From Lachnospiraceae bacterium (GTDB lineage Bacteria > Bacillota > Clostridia > Lachnospirales > Lachnospiraceae), in NCBI GenBank assembly GCA_910574885.1, contig CAJTDD010000002.1, positions 248,001-312,000 on the forward strand: DNA of 64,000 nucleotides, read 5' to 3'. A model generated the notes under the pieces. It had not been told where the DNA came from, did not search any database, and worked only from the letters and a program-made list of their open reading frames with translations. The position numbers and the translations under genes were made by a program. The stretch's first letter is position 1. Every line of letters begins with the position of its first letter. This document shows positions 26,635 to 33,984 of this stretch, one piece after another.

Positions 26635-27330
26635 CTAAAATTTCTCCACCTTATACCCGACTCCCCAGACCACTTTCAAATAGCGGGGTTCCTTGGGATT
26701 AATCTCGATCTTCTCCCGGATATGCCGGATATGCACCGCCACCGTATTATCCACGCCGATAGCGTCCTCATTCCAGATACTTTCGTAAATCTGGTCTATG
26801 GAGAATACTTTCCCCTGATTCTTTACCAATAGCAGCAAAATATTATATTCAATAGGCGTAAGCTTCACCGGCTCCCCGTCCACGGTCACTTCTTTCAGGT
26901 CGTCGTTGATTGCCAGCCCGCCGGCTTCATACACTTCCTGCCCGGCGTGTTCCGCAGTACTGCCAAGCTGGGTATACCTGCGCAGCTGTGACTTTACCCT
27001 TGCCACCAATTCCAGTGGGTTAAATGGTTTCGTCACATAGTCGTCCGCCCCGACATTCAATCCAAGAATCTTATCCGCATCCTCAGACTTCGCAGATAAA
27101 ATAATAATCGGCATGTTATTCTGTTCCCGGATTTTAAGCGTCGCCCGGATTCCGTCCAGTTTCGGCATCATCACATCCAGAATCAAAAGATCCGCTTTCT
27201 GGTTCTTTAATACCCGCAGCGCTTCCTCCCCGTCATACGCCTTTAATACCTCATACCCTTCCTGAGTCAGGTAGATATCGATTGCTTCTACAATCTCTTT
27301 TTCATCGTCACATACTAATATCTTAGCCAT
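26635..27330 (-). CDS. OmpR/PhoB-family response regulator
   Basis: Two-component regulator of 231 residues. The start at 27330 (MAKILVCDDEKE) follows GGGAGGTGATGAAA; a longer frame to 27366 is unlikely. The receiver domain shows the acidic pocket CDDE, phospho-acceptor Asp in LLILDVMMPKLDG, the Ser in ILSAKSE and the Lys in YVTKPFNPLEL. A winged-helix domain (LTPIEYNILLLLVKNQGKVFSIDQIYESIW, then NTVAVHIRHIREKIE) binds DNA. It is first in the operon with the histidine kinase. Targets are unknown. Confidence 0.95.
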   Translation of the reverse strand: MAKILVCDDEKEIVEAIDIYLTQEGYEVLKAYDGEEALRVLKNQKADLLILDVMMPKLDGIRATLKIREQNNMPIIILSAKSEDADKILGLNVGADDYVTKPFNPLELVARVKSQLRRYTQLGSTAEHAGQEVYEAGGLAINDDLKEVTVDGEPVKLTPIEYNILLLLVKNQGKVFSIDQIYESIWNEDAIGVDNTVAVHIRHIREKIEINPKEPRYLKVVWGVGYKVEKF

Positions 27331-27449
27331 TTTCATCACCTCCCTTATACTATACAAGAATAACATTTATTTTTTAAGAGGTATCTGCATAAATTCTTAA
27401 TATATTATGAAAACTAGGCTTTTCTGCTCATTAGCAGCATGCACTATAA

Positions 27450-27496
27450 TGTCGAATAATATCTTAGTATGTCGAAAAATTACTGTCTTTGTCGCC
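27450..27496 (+). promoter_or_regulatory. Three phased Spo0A-type boxes upstream of the Spo0A-like gene
   Basis: TGTCGAA at 27450-27456, TGTCGAA at 27470-27476 and TGTCGCC at 27490-27496 are spaced exactly 20 bases apart in the same orientation. The first two equal the published 0A-box core TGTCGAA; the third keeps TGTCG. They lie just upstream of a TATAAT (27523-27528) and about 90 bases before the start codon of a protein with a Spo0A DNA-binding domain. Auto-regulation or Spo0A control is inferred. Confidence 0.7.
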
Positions 27497-27522
27497 AATG
27501 CTTAATGCCCTAATATTTTCGC

Positions 27523-27528
27523 TATAAT
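27523..27528 (+). promoter_or_regulatory. -10 box of the Spo0A-like gene
   Basis: Perfect TATAAT without a good -35 at 17 bases (TGCTTA region). A weak -35 next to activator boxes fits a promoter needing an activator. Confidence 0.5.
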
Positions 27529-27580
27529 GACCTTGTAGCATGCTTTCGTTTCTCAGTGTAAAGTTATTGAGGATATTGTT

Positions 27581-27928
27581 ATGGAGCAGAAAATTGAGTA
27601 TCTTATCCGTTCCCTTGGCATTGGCGCCACATACCGCGGATACCGCTATCTGAGCTATGGAATTAAACTATGTTTGGAAAATGAAGATTATCTCTTATCT
27701 GTCAGTAAAATGTTATATCCACAGATTGCAAAGCATTACTACACCACAAGTTATAGTGTCGAAAGGGATCTGCGAACCGTAATTAAGGTATGCTGGGACA
27801 GAGGAAACAAGAATCTTTTACAAGAGATAGCTTTGAGGCCATTAACCACCAAGCCGCCGTCCAGTGAATTTTTTGATATACTCACTGCACACATTAAGCA
27901 CAAATCAATATCAACACCTTTGGTTTAG
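27581..27928 (+). CDS. Stand-alone Spo0A C-terminal DNA-binding domain protein
   Basis: A 115-residue protein that matches the Spo0A effector domain over nearly its whole length: IEYLIRSLGIGATYRGYRYLSYGIKLCLENEDYLLSVSKMLYPQIAKHYYTTSYSVERDLRTVIKVCWDRGN. The pattern I..LG......G..YL...I......LL..V.K.LYP.IA..Y.TT...VER..R..I...W.RGN is that of Spo0A. There is no receiver domain and no upstream frame that could supply one, so it is not phosphorylation-controlled. It may compete with Spo0A for 0A boxes or act constitutively. It has an upstream cluster of 0A boxes and its own terminator. Confidence 0.85.
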   Translation: MEQKIEYLIRSLGIGATYRGYRYLSYGIKLCLENEDYLLSVSKMLYPQIAKHYYTTSYSVERDLRTVIKVCWDRGNKNLLQEIALRPLTTKPPSSEFFDILTAHIKHKSISTPLV

Positions 27929-27941
27929 GTTATCTTTTTTA

Positions 27942-27972
27942 AGTTCTTAAGTCCTTCTTAAGAATTTTTCTT
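27942..27972 (+). terminator. Terminator of the Spo0A-like gene
   Basis: TTCTTAAG-TCCTT-CTTAAGAA followed by TTTTTCTTTTTC, 16 bases after the stop codon. Confidence 0.75.
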
Positions 27973-28139
27973 TTTCTTTAATGGAATCAACATACTTTGG
28001 ACATAAATATCTCTTATACTATTAATAGATAGTTGATGAACATCACTATCTCCCCCCTCAATAAAGTAAGCATCATTTTACTATAACAGATGGTGCAAGA
28101 CTTTACTCTCATTCCTTTTAGAATAACTATAACTACAAC

Positions 28140-28172
28140 GAAATCCCGCAGGCTATACGGTTTGCGGGATTT
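28140..28172 (+). terminator. Terminator-like hairpin in the intergenic region
   Basis: AAATCCCGCA-N-TGCGGGATTTT. It lies about 170 bases beyond the terminator of the Spo0A-like gene, so it is not needed for that gene unless read-through is high. Confidence 0.55.
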
Positions 28173-28201
28173 TGCTGTGCCCTCAATCGTAAAATACGAA
28201 T

Positions 28202-28240
28202 AAAAAGAGAGAAGCCTCTACTTCAAGGTTCTCTCTTTTT
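28202..28240. terminator. Terminator of the chemoreceptor gene
   Basis: Stem AAAAAGAGAGAA/TTCTCTCTTTTT with a 15-base loop; on the minus strand it follows the chemoreceptor stop codon by about 20 bases. Confidence 0.8.
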
Positions 28241-28260
28241 ATTCACTCTATCACGTTCTC

Positions 28261-29952
28261 TTAATTATTCTCGCCCGGCCTTGCGCTTCTTAACTTAAAG
28301 TGTGATACCAGAGACTTCAATAACTGTGACTGGCTGGACAGCTCCTGGCTTGCCGCCGCACTCTCCTCTGCCGTTGCAGAATTGGTCTGGACAACGCTGG
28401 AAATCTGATCCATACCCATCGTTACCTGTGTAACCGCCTCTGCCTGGCTGACTGCCGCAGTAGAAATCTTATCCACATATGTAACTGCGCTTTTCGTACT
28501 TTCAACCGTCTCAGAAATTGCCGCCGCAGTACGGTCTACAATATTCGTACCGTTCTCAACCGCAAGGATCGTACCTTCAATCAATGCCGTCGTATTGCTT
28601 GCCGCCTCCGCACTCTTGGAAGCAAGGTTACGTACTTCATCTGCAACTACTGCAAATCCCTTGCCGGCTTCTCCTGCACGCGCCGCCTCAACTGCCGCAT
28701 TCAGTGCAAGAATATTGGTCTGGAATGCAATATCCTCAATGGTCTTAATAATCTTGCCGATATCTCCTGACTTCTGACTGATCTCGCCCATAGCCGCAAT
28801 CATATCCTGCATCTGTTCGTTGGAAGTTGAAAGCTTCGTCTGAGCTTCCATAACCTTCTCGCTTGCTTCCCTTGCATTCTCGGCCGTATTGTTTACTTCT
28901 CTTGAAATATCATTAATGGTAGCCGCAAGCTCTTCCACAGAGCTTGCCTGCTCCGTAGCTCCCTGTGATAATGCCTGCGCGCCGGAAGATACCTGATCCG
29001 CGCCGCTTGCTACCTGATCAGAAGCGTCATTGATCTGCCTCATAGTTGAACTTAAACTGCGGTTCATCCTGCGGATTGCAGTCAACAGCGGCCCGAAGTC
29101 TCCCCTGTAATGCTCGTCGTTTGCAAACAGGTCGAAGTTGCCGTTTGACATCTCATCCAATAGACGCGACAGATCGGAAACAACATTCTCCAATACCTGA
29201 CACGTCTCCTTAACGCTGCCTACCAGCGAGCCAAATTCATCCGCAGATTCATATTCCAAAGTCTGGGACATCTCTCCCTGGGCAAGCCCCTGCATTGCTT
29301 CTTCTACCTGATGTACCGGATATACGATCAGCTTTGTAACGATTGCACAGATAATCATAGCAAGTATGATCGCAACCACGGTAATAACCAGCAGAATAAT
29401 CATACTCATGTTCGTTGTCTTTACGCTATCCTCAACGGTGTTGGCACGTATATTAACCGTCTCTGTGTTCAACGCATTAATCTCGCTGATTACTTCATCG
29501 AGAAGAGGCGTACATTCGGTCCGCACTTTTTCGGCAGCCCCCATCGGATCGCCGGACTCCAACTGTGCAATAATCTCCTCTGCAACTCCCAGCCATTCTG
29601 TCAGCAAGGACTCAAGCTCCGCAACCTGTTCCTTATCCAGAATCCCAAGTTCCTTGATCTTCTCAAGATTCGTCCGTATACTCTCCTCATTCTCCGCAAT
29701 TACCTGCAGGTTCTCAGAATCAGCTTTCCCACCGATAATCATATCCCGCATATCTTTCGCCGCTATAAACGTTGCAATCCGGCATGCCTTTACTGCGTCG
29801 TCTGCCGCGACAGACCCATTCACAAAACCAGTCAGGTTATCACTTGCCTTCCTCAACTGTAATATGGAATAAACGGAAAGCAAGGCAGTTAATAACAGCA
29901 CTATTCCAAATGCCACCAATAATTTCATTCTAATTTTTAAATTCTTAAACAT
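28261..29952 (-). CDS. Methyl-accepting chemotaxis protein with four-helix-bundle sensor
   Basis: Membrane chemoreceptor, 563 residues. Membrane helices are at about 10-30 and 190-213. Between them is a helical extracellular domain of the 4HB-MCP type ([26 protein letters not shown]...). A HAMP domain ([21 protein letters not shown]) follows, then the signalling domain with hairpin tip [40 protein letters not shown]. Its first 8 bases overlap the end of the nucleotidyltransferase-like gene, so the two are probably co-translated. Ligand unknown. Confidence 0.95.
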   Translation of the reverse strand: MFKNLKIRMKLLVAFGIVLLLTALLSVYSILQLRKASDNLTGFVNGSVAADDAVKACRIATFIAAKDMRDMIIGGKADSENLQVIAENEESIRTNLEKIKELGILDKEQVAELESLLTEWLGVAEEIIAQLESGDPMGAAEKVRTECTPLLDEVISEINALNTETVNIRANTVEDSVKTTNMSMIILLVITVVAIILAMIICAIVTKLIVYPVHQVEEAMQGLAQGEMSQTLEYESADEFGSLVGSVKETCQVLENVVSDLSRLLDEMSNGNFDLFANDEHYRGDFGPLLTAIRRMNRSLSSTMRQINDASDQVASGADQVSSGAQALSQGATEQASSVEELAATINDISREVNNTAENAREASEKVMEAQTKLSTSNEQMQDMIAAMGEISQKSGDIGKIIKTIEDIAFQTNILALNAAVEAARAGEAGKGFAVVADEVRNLASKSAEAASNTTALIEGTILAVENGTNIVDRTAAAISETVESTKSAVTYVDKISTAAVSQAEAVTQVTMGMDQISSVVQTNSATAEESAAASQELSSQSQLLKSLVSHFKLRSARPGENN

Positions 29953-31402
29953 CTCGTTCTCCTTCTGTCTGTTCTATATTCGCAGTCTCTTCCTCTGCAT
30001 CTTCGTTCAGTAAGTCTTCCTCTTCTTCCTCTGCATCCCGAGAAGTCGTCTCTTCCTCCCTTGCATCCCGGGAACTTTTCTCTTCCTCCGTATCTCTGCC
30101 AGGCGTGCCGCTTCTTTCTCCTTGCTCAATACTCTGAGACACACGTTCTTCTTCTGCATCACAGTCTGGGAATCCTACTTCTTCTGCCTGTGGTATGACA
30201 TCTCCGGATGTAGCTTCAGGCTCCTCTACTCCCTCTTCTTTTTTTCTTCTCCTAATCATTCCTTTCAATTTTTCTTGTATGTCTAACAATCTGACTCTAA
30301 GCCGAAAACCTGTTTTCTTACACTTATTCGCACAGATCCTTCTAAAAAAACGCCAATTACGGATTATCCAACAGAAGCCAAGTAAATACGGATGCTTTTC
30401 CAATATGGGGAAAAAGCGAATCATGTATTCTCTCGACGGGAACATCCAAGCCTGCTTTCTCAAGGCCCATTCCTTATCCCGGTTGCGCCAGTAGAAATCC
30501 AGCCGGATCTTCTCACATGGCAGCAAGGTTTCGTCCAGATGCCTGTTCTCACGGCCGCGGGAAATAATATACTCTTCCAGTTCCAGCGCAAGTCCATACT
30601 GCTGCTCAGCATCCTCTCCAAACCAGAGTGTCCCTAGAATATCAATCTGGCTTGCGAATTCCTCCCAGTCCGCCTTATCTAACAATTCTTTTACAGTTTT
30701 CCACCGGAATTGCTCTCCTAAAAGCTTCCGATACTGCCACAGGTCTAAAATGTCCCGTATCTTTAATCTGCCCGTAATATACAGCTCCACCATTCTTGCA
30801 ACCCGGTACAGGTACTCTTCCTCATTGGACAGCATATGTATGTACTTGTAGGGCTCTGCACACCGAAATCTCTTAATGGGTCCCGTGAAAAAACGCTGAA
30901 CCATTCTGTTCTCAATCGGCATAGCGTCATAGAACACAACCCTGATTCCCGGTACACGTACGTATAAAATGCCGCTGCATGTTGAATCCTCTCTGTGCTC
31001 ATAGTCCATATCCAGCATGATCCTGTTAATCCAGGGAAGAGCCTTCTTGTTCACAAGGATCTCTACCTGCCTGATCTGCGCCATCTCCGGCTTAGGATAC
31101 ATCTCGCTCGCACTGGAATCAAGTAAAAATAATGCTTCAATATTATATCTCTCCAACTGCCACTTTATGACTTCTTCTACCTTCTCGTATGTCTCATACA
31201 GTAGGAGCGACTTCTTATATTCCTGATAGAACTGAGCATTGCATTCTTCCGAAATATTCTTCTCAATCCCTAACAGTCCGACGTAGACAATATTAACAAT
31301 CTCCTGATATTCAGAAACGTCAAGAACCGACTCCCATCTTACATGCTTCCGCATGGATTGAATCGGTTTCTGATTAATAATTGCTGCCAGCAATATTAAC
31401 AC
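29945..31402 (-). CDS. Nucleotidyltransferase-like protein (NTP_transf_5 type) with acidic repeat tail
   Basis: About 485 residues. The first 350 resemble the uncharacterised nucleotidyltransferase family often found with capsule or regulatory genes ([24 protein letters not shown]...[24 protein letters not shown], then [39 protein letters not shown]). A clear catalytic GSxxxD pair is not seen. The C-terminal 100 residues are highly acidic with near-repeats of SRDAEEE. The annotated start is GTG at 31402, but the Shine-Dalgarno AAGGGAGG lies too far upstream; the frame stays open to an ATT at 31423 with correct spacing. It overlaps the following chemoreceptor gene. Confidence 0.7.
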   Translation of the reverse strand: MLILLAAIINQKPIQSMRKHVRWESVLDVSEYQEIVNIVYVGLLGIEKNISEECNAQFYQEYKKSLLLYETYEKVEEVIKWQLERYNIEALFLLDSSASEMYPKPEMAQIRQVEILVNKKALPWINRIMLDMDYEHREDSTCSGILYVRVPGIRVVFYDAMPIENRMVQRFFTGPIKRFRCAEPYKYIHMLSNEEEYLYRVARMVELYITGRLKIRDILDLWQYRKLLGEQFRWKTVKELLDKADWEEFASQIDILGTLWFGEDAEQQYGLALELEEYIISRGRENRHLDETLLPCEKIRLDFYWRNRDKEWALRKQAWMFPSREYMIRFFPILEKHPYLLGFCWIIRNWRFFRRICANKCKKTGFRLRVRLLDIQEKLKGMIRRRKKEEGVEEPEATSGDVIPQAEEVGFPDCDAEEERVSQSIEQGERSGTPGRDTEEEKSSRDAREEETTSRDAEEEEEDLLNEDAEEETANIEQTEGERDV

Positions 31403-31487
31403 ATATCTGATCTCAAAATTAATCGTTCGTTTCCTCCCTTCCAGGCCTCTCGAATTAAGTTTCGACTAATTACACCCTTTAAATTTA

Positions 31488-32261
31488 TTATCGGACATTA
31501 TCAGGCAAATATAACATTTTTTCACTATTTTTTTCTTCTTCTCCCAGAATTCTTCTCTCAGCAAAAACATCCATTGCTTTCTGATCATAAATCGACCGTT
31601 TAGCGTCCACAGCGAGCCTTCCGGCCACCAGTGTAATACACCGCTTCTTCATGATTGTAACCAGTTCTCTTGCATGGCTGGCTACCAGAATCGTCATTCC
31701 CCGGTAATTCAGTTCATCGAATAACTGCATCAGATCCCACGCCGAATCCGGATCAAGATTCGCTGTCGGTTCATCCGCAATCAAGATCTCCGGCTGGACA
31801 GCAAGGGCCCTCGAAAGAAGCGCTCTCGCCTGCTCTCCTCCGGAAAGCTCATCTGGGTATGCATGGTACTTTCCAGCAAGCCCAACTAATCCCAGAACTT
31901 TAATCACCTTCGACCGTATCCGTTCATCTGCATTACCGGTCGCAAGAATCGCCAACCTTATATTATCATATATCGAGCGATCTTTCAATAGCCCAACTTC
32001 TGGTGACATGATTCCTAACCTTCTTCTGTGCATCGGAACCCTCTTACGGTCCATAGTGTCAAGCCTCCTGCCCTCGACTATGATCTGCCCGGAAGTCACC
32101 TCTTCCTGCTTCATAATCAGATTCAGCAGCGTACTCTTGCCGGCTCCGCTTTTACCTACGATAAAAACGAATTCCCCCTTATCTACGGTAAAGGAAATAT
32201 CCTTCAATGCGACTTCGTTCTTGTATTGTTTCGTCACATGGTCGAAAATAATCTGTGCCAT
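31488..32261 (-). CDS. FtsE-like ABC ATPase, orphan, with altered Q-loop
   Basis: ABC ATPase of the FtsE type, 257 residues from ATG at 32261 (RBS AGGTGGGAG). N-terminal IIFDHVTKQYKNEVALKDISFTVDKGEFVFIVGKSGAGKST (Walker A 36-43) and VPMHRRRLGI are as in FtsE, as are signature LSGGEQ (139-144), Walker B ILIADEPTANLD and the His loop VASHAREL. The Q-loop region reads IMSPEVGLL, so Pro87 stands where FtsE has the conserved Gln of FQDF. No ftsX or other permease gene lies next to it. It has a C-terminal extension of about 30 residues. It may serve a partner elsewhere or have a non-transport role. Confidence 0.8.
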   Translation of the reverse strand: MAQIIFDHVTKQYKNEVALKDISFTVDKGEFVFIVGKSGAGKSTLLNLIMKQEEVTSGQIIVEGRRLDTMDRKRVPMHRRRLGIMSPEVGLLKDRSIYDNIRLAILATGNADERIRSKVIKVLGLVGLAGKYHAYPDELSGGEQARALLSRALAVQPEILIADEPTANLDPDSAWDLMQLFDELNYRGMTILVASHARELVTIMKKRCITLVAGRLAVDAKRSIYDQKAMDVFAERRILGEEEKNSEKMLYLPDNVR

Positions 32262-32304
32262 ATACTCCCACCTTAATTTTTTTCCCACTGTTACCGATAT
32301 TTAT

Positions 32305-32333
32305 TATATACTATTATTTGTGAAAACAGTCAA
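32305..32333 (-). promoter_or_regulatory. Sigma-A promoter of the FtsE-like gene
   Basis: On the minus strand TTGACT (32333-32328), a 17-base spacer, TATATA (32310-32305) extending to TATATAAT. It is divergent from the C39-like peptidase gene. Confidence 0.7.
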
Positions 32334-32360
32334 TATAATTTCCGAAATATGGAGACAAAG

Positions 32361-33077
32361 ATGAAAAAGAAACTACTTTACGGGGCTCTTATCGGACTTA
32401 TTGCCATAGCCTCGCTTCTGTGTATGCCATTTTCCCGGATTGACCTTGCGTCCGGCACTGTCCGACCCGCGCCACCGGCGCTGCCGGATGCCGCCCCGGA
32501 CCCTGTCGAAGCTCCGGTTGTCACAGACGGACAGTATTCCCTGACTGTCGAGAGCAGTATCGGGATGCTTACCTATTATAATCAATCTGACGCCCGCTGG
32601 GCGGATCATTTGTATGGAGGACAGGATCCTCTCAGGAAATACGGATGCGGTCCTACGGTTCTCGCCATGATCGTATCCAGCTTCACGAACCAACCCCTTC
32701 TGCCGCCAGAGATGGCCGACTGGGCGGCTGCCAACCATTACTGGGCGCCCAGAGGCGGGACGGCGCATAATTTTATTCCTGAGTGTGCCGCTGCTTTTGG
32801 GTTTGAGGTAAGCTCCTTCCAGAATTTTACGGTAGAAGGAGTCTTATCCGAATTGTCAAGCGGCCATATCCTGGTAGCGTTGATGGGGCCCGGCCATTTT
32901 ACCGGAAGCGGGCATTTTATTATCATTACGGATTACTGGACCGGAACTCAAGTCCGGGTAGCCGACCCTGCCAGCCTTGAGAACACGCAGACTCCGTGGG
33001 AAGTTCAGACGCTTCTGGATGAACTGAGCCGCTTTGCCAATTCCGGCGGACCAGTCTGGAGTATATCGCCCAAGTAG
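32361..33077 (+). CDS. Secreted/anchored C39-like cysteine peptidase
   Basis: A 238-residue extracytoplasmic protein. The start at 32361 (MKKKLLYGAL) is preferred, with GGAG 6 bases upstream; the frame opens 12 bases earlier. A hydrophobic signal or anchor helix (5-22) and a Pro/Ala-rich linker (32-55) lead into a papain-like C39-type domain. The catalytic triad is visible: Cys96 in KYGCGPTVLAM, His185 in GSGHFIIITDY and Asp202 in VADPAS. Substrate is unknown; related proteins act on peptides or the cell wall, or process exported proteins. It is transcribed alone towards the flagellar cap genes. Confidence 0.87.
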   Translation: MKKKLLYGALIGLIAIASLLCMPFSRIDLASGTVRPAPPALPDAAPDPVEAPVVTDGQYSLTVESSIGMLTYYNQSDARWADHLYGGQDPLRKYGCGPTVLAMIVSSFTNQPLLPPEMADWAAANHYWAPRGGTAHNFIPECAAAFGFEVSSFQNFTVEGVLSELSSGHILVALMGPGHFTGSGHFIIITDYWTGTQVRVADPASLENTQTPWEVQTLLDELSRFANSGGPVWSISPK

Positions 33078-33123
33078 GCAGATCTCACATTAATGGCAAG
33101 ATGCTATGTATGCAAATTTAAAA

Positions 33124-33157
33124 GAGCTGGCAGAAATGTAATGATTTCCGCCAGCTC
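33124..33157. terminator. Bidirectional terminator between peptidase gene and fliDST
   Basis: Stem GAGCTGGC-A-GAAAT/ATTTC-C-GCCAGCTC, with T-rich tracts on both sides. It serves two convergent units. Confidence 0.8.
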
Positions 33158-33170
33158 CTATCTTTTCTTT

Positions 33171-33578
33171 TTATTGCGTTGATTGATAATAAGAGTCTTT
33201 ACCAGCCACTTTTAAGTTGATTACTTTATCGATGGCAATGGTCCGCTCCAAAACCTGTGACAACTGACAGCTAAGCTCCTTAATCTTTCTGGCTTCAAAG
33301 TTCTCCGGCTGATACTGATCTTCTCCCCGAAGCCATGATCTGACCTTTTCCTTTTCTTCGCCTCCGGATTCTACCAATAACTGAATCTCCTGCTTTGTCT
33401 CTCCAAACCGTTCCAGCTCATCCTGCCGCATCTTCATAAGTAGCTGGACTGCTTCCTGGTCATTTCTGGACATTGCGTCTGCAAGATCCTTCGTCACTCT
33501 CTCAATCTCTACCATATGCATATAGTTCCGCTGCACCCGTTTTAGGACTTCTGTCAAAAGTTCTTCCTGATTCTCCAT
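33171..33578 (-). CDS. FliT/FlgN-like flagellar chaperone candidate
   Basis: A 135-residue, almost wholly helical and charged protein (LKRVQRNYMHMVEIERVTKDLADAMSRNDQEAVQLLMKMRQDELERF...). Its size, coiled-coil character and place directly after fliS (12 bases) match the FliT position in fliDST operons. Sequence similarity to classical FliT or FlgN is too low to judge by eye, so the assignment rests on context. It would act in the cytoplasm, binding an export substrate such as FliD. Confidence 0.6.
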   Translation of the reverse strand: MENQEELLTEVLKRVQRNYMHMVEIERVTKDLADAMSRNDQEAVQLLMKMRQDELERFGETKQEIQLLVESGGEEKEKVRSWLRGEDQYQPENFEARKIKELSCQLSQVLERTIAIDKVINLKVAGKDSYYQSTQ

Positions 33579-33590
33579 ACATCCTCCTGT

Positions 33591-33962
33591 TTATACGGCA
33601 GCCGTCTTACTTGCTTCTTTGAACGCATCCCTGAGTTCTGCGACAAGGGGCTTCAATTCCTGGATTACAGCGCTGTTCCTGCCAGCTTGCAGCCTGCTGA
33701 GCTCAAAGAGGAAGAATTCATACATCCTCCTCAAATCATAGCTGATCCGATACTCCATGTTCAGAGTTTTGTTGAGATACTCTACAATCTCCCTCGACCT
33801 TTTTACTGATTTATCAAACAAATCATAGTTCTTATCATCCAATGCGATCTGAGCCCTGTTAAGACGCTTAATCAGCTCATCGTACAAGAGCAGAAGCATC
33901 TCGCTGCGTGTCATCGTATTCACAGACTGCATCTTATACTGTTGATATCCATTCTGATACAT
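33591..33962 (-). CDS. fliS: Flagellin export chaperone FliS
   Basis: Small helical chaperone that binds the C-terminus of flagellin and prevents early polymerisation. The 123 residues show the family hallmarks: YQQYKMQSVNTMTRSEMLLLLYDELIKRLNRAQIAL (5-40), SREIVEYLNKTLNMEYRISYDLRRMYEFFLFELSRL. It lies 22 bases downstream of fliD. No flagellin gene is in the window. Confidence 0.95.
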   Translation of the reverse strand: MYQNGYQQYKMQSVNTMTRSEMLLLLYDELIKRLNRAQIALDDKNYDLFDKSVKRSREIVEYLNKTLNMEYRISYDLRRMYEFFLFELSRLQAGRNSAVIQELKPLVAELRDAFKEASKTAAV

Positions 33963-33984
33963 ATTCTTCCCCTTTTATCTATTC

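Larger units (their letters stand above)
27973..28260. other. Intergenic region with possible small transcript
   Basis: No credible gene. It contains TATACT at about 28016-28021, an inverted repeat GATAGT...ACTATC near 28028-28049, a plus-strand terminator-like stem AATCCCGCA/TGCGGGATT with TTTT (28140-28172), and the terminator of the convergent chemoreceptor gene. A short plus-strand RNA of about 140-150 bases ending at 28172 is conceivable. Confidence 0.35.

Noticed and set aside
27481-27580. Upstream extension of the Spo0A-like gene to include a receiver domain
   Set aside because: The upstream region is AT-rich, holds the boxes and promoter, and has no coding continuity.
31476-31483. 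TCCGATAA on the minus strand as a sigma-28 -10 for the nucleotidyltransferase/chemoreceptor pair
   Set aside because: The first base differs from GCCGATAA and there is no TAAA at 15-16 bases upstream.
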